Assembly: GCA_020429465.1 (NCBI GenBank) | Contig: JAGQLH010000088.1 | Coordinates: forward strand, 1 to 5,141 | DNA length: 5,141 bases | Source: Candidatus Dojkabacteria bacterium | GTDB taxonomy: Bacteria > Patescibacteriota > Dojkabacteria > B142 > WJKM01 | Direction: 5' to 3' | Part shown: piece by piece, positions 1-5,141 of the stretch | How the letters are laid out: each line of letters opens with the position of its first letter | How positions within the stretch are numbered: the stretch's first letter is position 1 | Position numbers and translations under genes: made by a program | Notes under the pieces: generated by a model | Databases searched by the model: none | Seen by the model: the letters and a program-made list of their open reading frames with translations, nothing else | Told to the model about the DNA's origin: nothing

Positions 1-777
1 ACCTTTGAAACGTTGAATATGTTTTATTTCTTTTTCCTCTTTGTTAAATTTTTTAACATATGTTTCTTTTTCTTCATCATCTATTACGTAAAAACTTCCA
101 CCACTACGTTCAAGTTCAATCTTGTAAAGTGGCGGCTGTGCTACGTATAAGAACCCCTTATCAATCAACTGTCTGAAGTGCCGAAAGAAGAATGTGAGTA
201 CAAGAGTTGTGATATGTTCCCCGTCAACGTCAGCGTCATTCATCAGGATGATTTTGTGGTAGCGAAGTTTGTCTTCATTGAATGTTTCTCCAATTCCTGC
301 TCCAAGAGCAACTACAATGTCTTTTAGACGTTCATTTCCAAGAACTCTATCTATGCGATATTTTTCACTGTTAATAGGTTTACCTGACAATGGAAGTATC
401 GCTTGGGTATGTCTGTCTCTCCCCTGTTTTGCTGACCCACCAGCAGAGTCTCCCTCTACAATATAAAGTTCAGAGTCTTCTGGTTTTCTAGAAGAGCAAT
501 CTGCTAGTTTTCCTGGGAGCGTTCCTCCTTCAAGAGCTCCTTTCCTTACAACGGCTTCCCGAGCAGCTTTTGCAGCTTTTCGAGCTTTGAAACTAAGGAT
601 TGCACGAGTAAGAATACTTTTGGCATCTTGAGGATTTTCCTGAAGGAATGTGGCAAGACCTTTATCCATAACCTTTCTTACAGCTCCAACAACTTCAGGA
701 TTGTTTAGTTTGATCTTGGTTTGTCCTTCAAATTGAGGATCAGATATTTTTACTGAAACAACAGCGGTAAGACCAAA
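1..777 (-). CDS. gyrB: DNA gyrase subunit B, C-terminal part (end of transducer and TOPRIM), runs off left edge
   Basis: This is the downstream part of the same gyrB, one frame away from the 750-1754 part; the frame is open from 807 to the window edge. From GLTAVVSVK it reads as continuous GyrB. In the numbering of the repaired protein it has the QTK loop with the ATP-contacting lysine near K347, the TOPRIM motif EGDSAGG at about 434-440, and the metal-binding DADVDG at about 507-512, with QPPLYK after it. These elements bind the catalytic Mg ions and the GyrA partner. The last visible residues, IQRFKG, are the start of the family's RFKGLGEM segment, so about 50-60 residues are outside the window. 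There is no good start codon at the beginning of this frame (the first in-frame ATG is at 669-667, inside the domain). It therefore looks like the tail of one broken gene rather than an independent gene. Confidence 0.92.
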
Positions 778-1754
778 GAGGTATCTTCTCCGGATAGTTT
801 GATCTGCTTATCCTTTTCACTGCTATTTGCGTCTATATACTCGTTTAATGTTTTAGTAAGAGATGTTCGGAACCCAGATATATGTGTACCTCCTTCAGGG
901 TTATGGACATTATTGGCAAATGCAAGTACTTTTTCTTGGATATCATCTGTGTACTGTAAAGCTACCTCAACATCGACGTCATCGATTTGGTCTTTTATAT
1001 AAAAAATATTCTTGTGAACTGATTTGTGGTTTTTGTTAATCTGTCTAATATACGCCTTGACTCCATTCTCGAAATGGAAAGAATAATACCTTGGGATATC
1101 TTTATTTGCTTCTAATCGTTTATCTTCGTCACGTTCATCGTTGATTTTAATACTTACCCCAGCGGTCAAGTAAGCTTGCCTACGAAGTCTCGTATGGATT
1201 GTTTTGATATTAAACTGATCTGTATCAAAAATTGACATATCAGCTTTGAAAGTTATTCTAGTTCCTGTCTTTGTCGTGGTGCCATTTTCTTTTACATCGT
1301 AAAGTTTTCTCCCTTCTTTATATTCTTGGATGTATACTATGCCATCTCTATGAATTTCAGCCGTAGCAGATTCACTTAGTGCATTTACAACGGATGCTCC
1401 TACACCATGAAGACCAGAAGATACTTTGTAAGTTTCGCTATCGAATTTTCCTCCTGCATGAAGCGTTGTCATAACGGTTTCTAAAGCACTTTTTCCTGTT
1501 TTTGAATGAATATCTACTGGTATACCACGACCATCATCTTCCACGGTAACTGAGCCATCTTTATTTAGAGTGACTGTTACAGTACTTGCAAATCCAGCAA
1601 GAGCTTCGTCAATTGAGTTATCAACTATCTCCCAGATCATATGGTGGAGACCGGTTGTACTTGAATCTCCAATATACATAGCTGGACGTTTTCGAACAGC
1701 TTCCAATCCTTCGAGGATAGTTATGTTTTCTGCAGAGTAAGAAGTTTTAGACAT
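750..1754 (-). CDS. gyrB: DNA gyrase subunit B, N-terminal part (ATPase and transducer), frame broken near its 3' end
   Basis: GyrB is the ATPase subunit of DNA gyrase, which introduces negative supercoils with GyrA. This frame carries the GHKL ATPase domain: RKRPAMYIGD near residues 21-30, general base E42 and Mg-binding N46 in WEIVDNSIDEA, D73 in VEDDGRGIP, and the ATP-lid GLHGVG at 114-119. The transducer domain follows, with NNVHNPEGGTHISGFR. After LSGEDT (residue 325) the frame reads nine unrelated residues and stops; the proper continuation is in another minus-strand frame (separate entry). The ATG at 1754-1752 is supported by family alignment, as MSKTSYSAENITILEGLEAVRKRP matches a normal GyrB start. 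Only a weak AAGAGA Shine-Dalgarno-like run lies 10 nt upstream. The gene follows the delta'-like gene on the same strand after 117 bp. ParE is the main alternative; the RPAMYIG and DADVDG sequences favour GyrB, but ParE cannot be fully excluded. Confidence 0.93.
   Translation of the reverse strand: MSKTSYSAENITILEGLEAVRKRPAMYIGDSSTTGLHHMIWEIVDNSIDEALAGFASTVTVTLNKDGSVTVEDDGRGIPVDIHSKTGKSALETVMTTLHAGGKFDSETYKVSSGLHGVGASVVNALSESATAEIHRDGIVYIQEYKEGRKLYDVKENGTTTKTGTRITFKADMSIFDTDQFNIKTIHTRLRRQAYLTAGVSIKINDERDEDKRLEANKDIPRYYSFHFENGVKAYIRQINKNHKSVHKNIFYIKDQIDDVDVEVALQYTDDIQEKVLAFANNVHNPEGGTHISGFRTSLTKTLNEYIDANSSEKDKQIKLSGEDTSLVLPLLFQ
772..785 (-). other. gyrB: Apparent frameshift site in gyrB
   Basis: On the minus strand the codons for G-E-D-T end at 780. 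The in-frame G-L-T-A-V-V resumes at 774. Only five bases (779-775, TCTTT) lie between, where the family normally has the two codons for R-E, six bases. One base is therefore missing and the R-E pair is not encoded in either frame. A small inverted repeat (AAGA, TACC loop, TCTT on the minus strand, 787-776) sits exactly here. The run C TCT TTG does not match the X XXY YYZ pattern of a standard -1 slippery site. The lesion may be an assembly error or a real mutation; sequence alone cannot decide. Confidence 0.85.
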
Positions 1755-1819
1755 ATTATATGTATCTCTTATGTAAAACTAAAGGTTCAAAAAGTTCTAA
1801 GTGGGGTTGTTACCCGACT

Positions 1820-1847
1820 ATGATAGCATAAAAAGAAATCCTTTCGA
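1820..1847 (-). promoter_or_regulatory. Candidate gyrB promoter with extended -10
   Basis: Read on the minus strand, a TCGAAA -35-like hexamer (1847-1842) is followed by a 16-nt spacer ending in TGC and a TATCAT -10 hexamer (1825-1820). The TGn directly before the hexamer makes an extended -10 element. Transcription would begin near 1813, giving a leader of about 59 nt that contains a small GGGT/ACCC hairpin (1804-1815). The gene could also be co-transcribed from the delta'-like gene, because no convincing terminator lies between them. This is pattern matching only. Confidence 0.4.
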
Positions 1848-1871
1848 CCTGAGGAGTGTATTTTTCGGTAT

Positions 1872-2552
1872 CTAGGGGATTAAATTTTGAGCAAGATTAT
1901 CAAAAATTAGTTTAAAATTTCCGTTTGATCGTAACTTAATATATGTATCGTTTATAAGGGTCAAGTTGTTTTTTATTGTGGTGATTGAGCTTTTAGATAT
2001 TCTGATTTGTTGCGCTAATGAAGTGAGCAAATTTTCTGCAGTTTCTATTCGTTCATGTGGTGTACCGATTTTGTGAAGTTTATCGATTGAGTTGTACCGT
2101 TCGATAACTGAGCCTAGTAAAAAACTTTTTGCGAGGTCACTTACATCAATATTATTCGGCTCCTTATCTTCTAGTTTTTCTAAAATACAACGAGAAAAAA
2201 TAGTTTCAATTAAATTTGGCTCCTTTGTCTCTGTGAGAAGAATTTGTACAAATTCGGGAGGTTCTTCAACTAGTTTTAATAGTGCATTTTGAGCTTGAAT
2301 TGTAAGTTTATTGCATGATTTGATAACTACAAGCTTGTTTTTGCTCTGATATGGTTTGGTAAATGAAAAATTGATAATATTTCTAATGGCATCAATACCT
2401 ATTGAATTCTTCTGCTCCTCTGTATGAATGATAATGTCAGGGTGAGTTTGCGGGTCATGAATAAGGTCTCCGATTAAGGATTGTATATATCCTTGAAGAG
2501 TGGTGTCGATGGAATCTTGGGATCCAATTATTATGCGTGTTTGATGAAACAT
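1872..2552 (-). CDS. holB: DNA polymerase III delta'-like clamp-loader subunit (short, no P-loop)
   Basis: This 226-residue protein resembles the AAA+ delta' and DnaX (gamma/tau) clamp-loader proteins, which open the sliding clamp and load it on DNA. Visible hallmarks are SIGIDAIRNI (50-59), which matches the IGID-IR segment; KLVVIKSCNKLTIQAQNALLKLVEEPP (73-99), which covers the Walker B strand region and the conserved A-x-NALLK-x-EEPP block; and LLTETKEPNLIETIFSRC (105-122) with the SRC arginine-finger motif. The N-terminus has no GxxGxGK Walker A, and no DnaX-type zinc cysteines are seen, so the protein is probably a stator-like delta' and not an ATP-hydrolysing DnaX. It is shorter than the roughly 330 residues of E. 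coli HolB; the C-terminal collar domain seems reduced. The ATG at 2552-2550 has no Shine-Dalgarno sequence. It stops at TAG 117 bp before gyrB, which suggests a shared replication transcript. Family assignment is fairly sure; the symbol is tentative. Confidence 0.82.
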   Translation of the reverse strand: MFHQTRIIIGSQDSIDTTLQGYIQSLIGDLIHDPQTHPDIIIHTEEQKNSIGIDAIRNIINFSFTKPYQSKNKLVVIKSCNKLTIQAQNALLKLVEEPPEFVQILLTETKEPNLIETIFSRCILEKLEDKEPNNIDVSDLAKSFLLGSVIERYNSIDKLHKIGTPHERIETAENLLTSLAQQIRISKSSITTIKNNLTLINDTYIKLRSNGNFKLIFDNLAQNLIP

Positions 2553-2598
2553 TATTAACTATATTTATATTTGCCTATTACGAAAAATCTTAAATATG

Positions 2599-2606
2599 AG
2601 TATACT
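2599..2606 (-). promoter_or_regulatory. Candidate -10 region for the delta'-like gene, palindromic AGTATACT
   Basis: AGTATACT is its own reverse complement, so a TATACT -10 hexamer can be read on either strand. On the minus strand it would give a leader of about 40 nt for the delta'-like gene. The -35 region is poor (TTAGTA/GTTAGT at 15-16 nt spacing), so support is weak. Confidence 0.25.
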
Positions 2607-2630
2607 ATAACAAGGTGATTACTAACTATG

Positions 2631-2659
2631 TTGCGTTTGTATTTAATTAATTATACTAT
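2631..2659 (+). promoter_or_regulatory. Candidate pilB promoter
   Basis: TTGCGT (2631-2636) is a partial -35 match. It is followed by TATACT (2652-2657, 15-nt spacer, five of six bases of the -10 consensus) or, overlapping it, TACTAT (2654-2659, 17-nt spacer, four of six). Transcription would start near 2664, giving a leader of about 43 nt that contains the conserved box in front of pilB. A similar TATACTAT-AACA-GG element occurs 51 bp upstream at 2601. Confidence 0.4.
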
Positions 2660-2683
2660 TGTAACAGGTTATCCCTTTTCTTT

Positions 2684-2705
2684 GATTAATAAAAATAAAC
2701 TGCCC
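2684..2705 (+). repeat. Leader box copy 1, one base before the pilB start codon
   Basis: A 22-nt element, A/T-rich and ending in TAAACTGCCC, directly precedes the pilB ATG, with one A between. It is 20 of 22 bases identical to the element directly before the next plus-strand gene (4711-4732). It does not resemble a Shine-Dalgarno sequence, and pilB has no purine-rich ribosome site at the usual distance. It may be a translation-initiation element, or a binding site for a protein or small RNA; the function is unknown. Confidence 0.6.
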
Positions 2706-2706
2706 A

Positions 2707-4632
2707 ATGGATGTGAATTCTTCACAACAACAGCAAAATCTAGATGCTCACGTTCTTAATGAAAACCTTCCCCTTAACCAAATAGGAAAGGACGCTGTCC
2801 CTACTAGTAATCAGAATGGTGTTCCACAACAACCAAGCTTGGGTCAACTCCGTGGAACAGGTTCTCAAGGGGTTCTTGCAGCACTATTCCAAAGCGGTAA
2901 ATTAGATCAAGAATCAATTAATCAAGCTAAAGTCATTGCAGTTAATCAGAATAAAAGTATTGAGTCAGTGCTTTTGGAACAGAATAAGGTTACAGAAGAA
3001 GATTTATACCAGTCTAAAGCTCAAGTTGAGGGGTATAAGTTTGTCGAACTTACTAATATTGAAATTCCAATTGATGTTCTTAACAAAGTAAGTAAAGATG
3101 TTGCACAGAAACATATGGCAATTCCTTTTCAAGAAGAAGATGGAAAGGTTAGAGTTGCACTTGCTGATCCTGGCGATTTACAAAAGGTAAAATTCCTACA
3201 GATAGTTATTGGGAAACCATTAGAACTGTTTGTAGCCTCACCATCACAAATTCAACAGGTAATAGATAAACAGTACGGGGGAAGGATAAGTGCAGAAGTT
3301 GACGAAGCACTGGAGGAGTATGGAGATATCCTTGAAGTGGGTAATACCAAGTCAAATAAGCTAGATTCAGAAGATGTATCAGTTGAAAATTTAGATTCGG
3401 CACCTGTTTCTAGAATTGCAAATATGATTTTGGAATATGCTGTAAAATACAAGGCTTCTGATGTTCATATTGAGCCTCGTGAGAATAAAGTAGTTGTTCG
3501 TTTTAGGATTAGTGGTGTATTGGTGGAAAAATTAACCTTACCAAAGAAACTTGCTGCTCCTGTCGCTTCTCGTATTAAAATTCTTTCTAGTTTGAAAATT
3601 GATGAACACCGGTTACCTCAAGATGGCAGGTTCCAAATTAAATTCGGGAAGGTAATATTCGATTTACGTGTATCCATTATGCCTTCAGTGTATGGGGAAA
3701 AAATTGTTATGCGTCTTCTTGAAACAGGGGGAGGTCATCTGAGTCTTGAAGGAACTGGTTTGCGAGGTTTTGCGCTCAAGAGCTTTCAAGAGGCATTACA
3801 TAAAACAGAAGGTATCATTTTAGTAACAGGACCAACTGGTAGTGGTAAAACACATACACTTGCTAGTTCACTAAAGATCCTTAATCAGCCCTCGGTAAAT
3901 ATTCTCACACTTGAAGATCCGGTTGAGATTCGAATCGATGGTGTTACCCAGGTGCAAGTAAAACCAGATATTGGTCTTACATTTGCTTCAGGTTTACGAG
4001 CATTTCTACGTCAGGATCCAGATGTGATTATGGTGGGAGAAATTCGTGATAAAGAGACTGCTGCTCTTGCGGTTCAAGCGGCTTTAACTGGACATTTAGT
4101 TTTGGCAACATTGCATACTAATAGTGCTGCTGGAGCAATTCCACGTCTTTTGGATATGGAAGTGGAATCTTTTCTGCTCTCCTCTACTATTAACGTAATA
4201 TTAGCTCAAAGACTTGCACGAAAAGTATGTCCCGATTGTATTGCTCCGTACAATGCATCACCTGACGAATTGAAGCGTTTGCATGAGGTGTTAGATGGTC
4301 TCAAGGGATTTGATATAACTAATTATCCAGTTAGAAAAGATGAACAAGGTAATCCTGTACAAAATAATACCCCAGGAACGAAAGAAGTAACTTTATACAA
4401 AGGTCAGGGATGCTCTAAATGTAATGGAAGTGGTTATGTGGGACGAATTGGTATATTTGAGGTACTTCCTGTAAGTGAGAAGATTGGACAGCTTATTATG
4501 GAGCATCGATCAGCATTCGATATAGAGGCCCAAGGAAGGCAGGATGGAATGATTATGATGATTCAGGATGGATTTTTGAAAGCTTTGGAAGGGTTAACAA
4601 CTATTGCCGAAGTATTACGTGTCGTTAATTAG
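2707..4632 (+). CDS. pilB: Type IV pilus assembly ATPase PilB (GspE/PulE family)
   Basis: PilB is the cytoplasmic hexameric ATPase that drives pilus extension by turning the inner-membrane platform protein PilC. This protein is complete (641 residues). Residues 1-50 are a Gln/Asn-rich disordered tail. About 52-192 form an MshEN/T2SSE N-terminal domain, and about 193-232 an acidic linker. The N2 domain starts near 234, with KASDVHIEPR at 249-258. The C-terminal ATPase has Walker A GPTGSGKT (375-382), Asp box LEDPVE (402-407), Walker B DPDVIMVGEIRD (437-448, catalytic E445) and His box TGHLVLATLHTN (461-472). A zinc site is formed by C508-x2-C511 and C569-x2-C572. The CPDC...CSKC site and N domain separate PilB/GspE from PilT. 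The normally conserved RIDG of N2 reads RISG (S269). The ATG at 2707 is the one beside the leader box; there is no Shine-Dalgarno. A type II secretion GspE is the alternative, less likely if this is a CPR genome. Confidence 0.93.
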   Translation: MDVNSSQQQQNLDAHVLNENLPLNQIGKDAVPTSNQNGVPQQPSLGQLRGTGSQGVLAALFQSGKLDQESINQAKVIAVNQNKSIESVLLEQNKVTEEDLYQSKAQVEGYKFVELTNIEIPIDVLNKVSKDVAQKHMAIPFQEEDGKVRVALADPGDLQKVKFLQIVIGKPLELFVASPSQIQQVIDKQYGGRISAEVDEALEEYGDILEVGNTKSNKLDSEDVSVENLDSAPVSRIANMILEYAVKYKASDVHIEPRENKVVVRFRISGVLVEKLTLPKKLAAPVASRIKILSSLKIDEHRLPQDGRFQIKFGKVIFDLRVSIMPSVYGEKIVMRLLETGGGHLSLEGTGLRGFALKSFQEALHKTEGIILVTGPTGSGKTHTLASSLKILNQPSVNILTLEDPVEIRIDGVTQVQVKPDIGLTFASGLRAFLRQDPDVIMVGEIRDKETAALAVQAALTGHLVLATLHTNSAAGAIPRLLDMEVESFLLSSTINVILAQRLARKVCPDCIAPYNASPDELKRLHEVLDGLKGFDITNYPVRKDEQGNPVQNNTPGTKEVTLYKGQGCSKCNGSGYVGRIGIFEVLPVSEKIGQLIMEHRSAFDIEAQGRQDGMIMMIQDGFLKALEGLTTIAEVLRVVN

Positions 4633-4662
4633 TAATTAAGTAAAATTGTTATAGTTAAGTTC

Positions 4663-4691
4663 TTGTAACCTCTACACTATCTGTGTAATAT
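4663..4691 (+). promoter_or_regulatory. Candidate promoter between pilB and the next gene
   Basis: TTGTAA (4663-4668) and TAATAT (4686-4691) match the -35 and -10 consensus at four of six positions each, with the ideal 17-nt spacer. Transcription would start near 4698 and give a leader of about 35 nt containing leader box copy 2. The spacer and -10 overlap an inverted repeat (4669-4695), so this could be a regulated promoter. The gene may instead be read through from pilB; no typical terminator with a T-run is seen in the gap. Confidence 0.4.
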
Positions 4692-4695
4692 GAGG
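4669..4695 (+). repeat. Interrupted inverted repeat / possible RNA hairpin downstream of pilB
   Basis: CCTC-TACAC (4669-4677) can pair with GTGTA (4683-4687) and, after a four-base ATAT bulge, with GAGG (4692-4695). This is nine base pairs around a TATCT loop. No T-tract follows, so it is not a standard intrinsic terminator. It could be a processing or pausing hairpin in a pilB transcript, or a DNA operator over the candidate promoter. The GAGG arm belongs to a GAGGAG run that looks like a Shine-Dalgarno sequence but has no start codon at the right distance. Confidence 0.45.
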
Positions 4696-4710
4696 AGACT
4701 TCTAATCATA

Positions 4711-4732
4711 GATTATTAAAATTAAACTGCCC
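4711..4732 (+). repeat. Leader box copy 2, directly before the start codon at 4733
   Basis: This is the second copy of the 22-nt element, ending in TAAACTGCCC and touching the ATG. It differs from copy 1 only at 4716 and 4722 (T in place of A at both). Weaker similarity continues a few bases upstream (TC at 4706-4707 and scattered matches). The same placement relative to two start codons supports both start choices and suggests a shared function. Confidence 0.6.
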
Positions 4733-5141
4733 ATGCCATTTATTGATTTGAATAACGGTAATTCTTCAGCTCAGGACGACTCAAGTTTAACGGGTCAAGA
4801 TCAGGCTGCAGGAAATTCTTTACCCCCACTTGAGGGGTCTCAAGACAGTTCCGTAGAGCCAATTCAAAATATTACTGCTGAACAAAGTGCTCTGGGATCG
4901 AATGCTCAATCTGCCCTTAAATCCCCACTTGTTCAACCCCCTAGCAAACAAGGTGATGGTTTGCCACCACTCAAGGATGTTCTCATGAACCAGTCTAGTG
5001 ATGATGATTCTCAACCCCAACAAAGTGTTAATAATAATTTGGATACTTCATCTGTAAATCAACAGACAGCTATCGAAACAAATGGGCCAGATTTTCAGAC
5101 TGCAGCTTCGCAAAATCCAGCTCCACAAGTAAGTAACCAGG
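4733..5141 (+). CDS. Partial gene with long polar disordered N-terminus, possible pilus ATPase (PilT-like) or other pilus protein
   Basis: The frame is open from the ATG at 4733 to the right edge (136 codons). The visible part is rich in Gln, Ser, Asn, Asp and Pro, with no signal peptide, membrane segment, cysteine or enzyme motif; it should be disordered and cytoplasmic. Two LPPL motifs (residues 30-33 and 77-80) each begin a similar short polar segment. The only hydrophobic patch is LPPLKDVLM near 77-85. It has no Shine-Dalgarno, but the start is marked by the 22-nt box shared with pilB, which lies 100 bp upstream. The Gln/Asn-rich style resembles the first 50 residues of the upstream PilB. 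In many pilus loci pilB is followed by pilT or pilC, so a PilT-like retraction ATPase with an N-terminal extension is a reasonable guess from context. Nothing visible proves it. The coding call is firm; the function is open. Confidence 0.8.
   Translation, partial: MPFIDLNNGNSSAQDDSSLTGQDQAAGNSLPPLEGSQDSSVEPIQNITAEQSALGSNAQSALKSPLVQPPSKQGDGLPPLKDVLMNQSSDDDSQPQQSVNNNLDTSSVNQQTAIETNGPDFQTAASQNPAPQVSNQ

Noticed and set aside
269..466. Plus-strand open frames inside gyrB (269-466 and 799-1002)
   Set aside because: They are antisense to clear GyrB codons and encode no recognisable protein.
775..782. Programmed -1 frameshift site in gyrB
   Set aside because: The direction (-1) would restore the frame, but C TCT TTG does not fit X XXY YYZ, re-pairing of the P-site tRNA would be poor, and no strong downstream stem was seen. 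Error or mutation is simpler.
1831..1860. Terminator for the delta'-like gene (TCCT...AGGA then TTTCTTTTT on the minus strand)
   Set aside because: Only a four-base-pair stem with a nine-base loop; too weak to call, although the T-rich run is suggestive.
2092..2292. Plus-strand open frame inside the delta'-like gene
   Set aside because: It is antisense to the conserved NALLK/SRC coding region and is a shadow frame.
2696..2707. Leaderless pilB transcript using TAAACT of the leader box as -10
   Set aside because: The distance to the ATG is only 4-5 nt, no -35 is present at 16-18 nt, and a better promoter pair lies upstream.
3206..3452. Minus-strand open frames inside pilB
   Set aside because: They are antisense to the PilB N domain and linker, with composition typical of a shadow frame.
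4625..4639. TTAATT-AGT-AATTAA inverted repeat at the pilB stop
   Set aside because: It is all A/T with a three-base loop and is expected by chance in such AT-rich sequence; no T-run follows.
4690..4719. Leader peptide MRRLLIIDY before the partial gene
   Set aside because: Nine codons without a ribosome site; its ATG overlaps the hairpin and proposed -10, so chance is likely.
4820..5023. Minus-strand open frame opposite the partial gene at 4733
   Set aside because: The plus frame is longer, open to the edge, starts at the conserved box and follows the pilB direction; the minus frame has no upstream signal or family likeness.
1..5141. tRNA, rRNA, CRISPR array, insertion sequence or phage gene
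   Set aside because: No cloverleaf, spaced direct repeats, transposase motif or terminal inverted repeats were seen on either strand.

Overview
The window is AT-rich bacterial DNA using the standard code, since no in-frame TGA needs to be recoded. It holds a divergent pair of gene blocks. The minus-strand block (about 2552 down to 1) carries a short, P-loop-less DNA polymerase III delta'-type clamp-loader gene, followed by gyrB, the DNA gyrase ATPase subunit, which runs off the left edge. The plus-strand block (2707 to the right edge) carries a complete pilB-type type IV pilus assembly ATPase, followed by the first 136 codons of a gene with a very polar, disordered N-terminus, which runs off the right edge. 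The gene set, the reduced clamp-loader protein, the Gln-rich N-terminal tails and the weak Shine-Dalgarno signals suggest a Candidate Phyla Radiation (Patescibacteria, perhaps Microgenomates-like) genome. This assignment is an inference from protein character, not a search result.

Left part (1-1754, minus): gyrB has all expected catalytic motifs but is broken by one missing base near position 775-779. The N-terminal 325 or so residues lie in one frame and the remaining 258 visible residues in another. The break falls inside the conserved E-D-x-R-E-G-L segment of the transducer domain, and the R-E pair is also lost. An assembly or sequencing error, a real mutation or recoding are all possible. 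Positions 1755-1871 are a short intergenic space with a plausible gyrB promoter that has an extended -10. Positions 1872-2552 (minus) are the delta'-like gene.

Centre (2553-2706): a 154-bp divergent intergenic region with candidate promoters in both directions and a repeated TATACTAT element.

Right part (2707-5141, plus): pilB has an MshEN-like N domain, Walker A, Asp box, Walker B, His box and a four-cysteine zinc site. A 100-bp gap with a hairpin and a candidate promoter follows, then the partial gene at 4733. The most unusual non-coding feature is a 22-nt box, 20 of 22 bases identical, directly in front of the start codons of both plus-strand genes. Neither gene has a Shine-Dalgarno sequence at the normal distance, so the box may be a shared translational or regulatory element of a pilus gene set. 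PilB powers pilus extension. The neighbouring gene may encode a second pilus ATPase such as PilT, but its diagnostic region lies outside the window.
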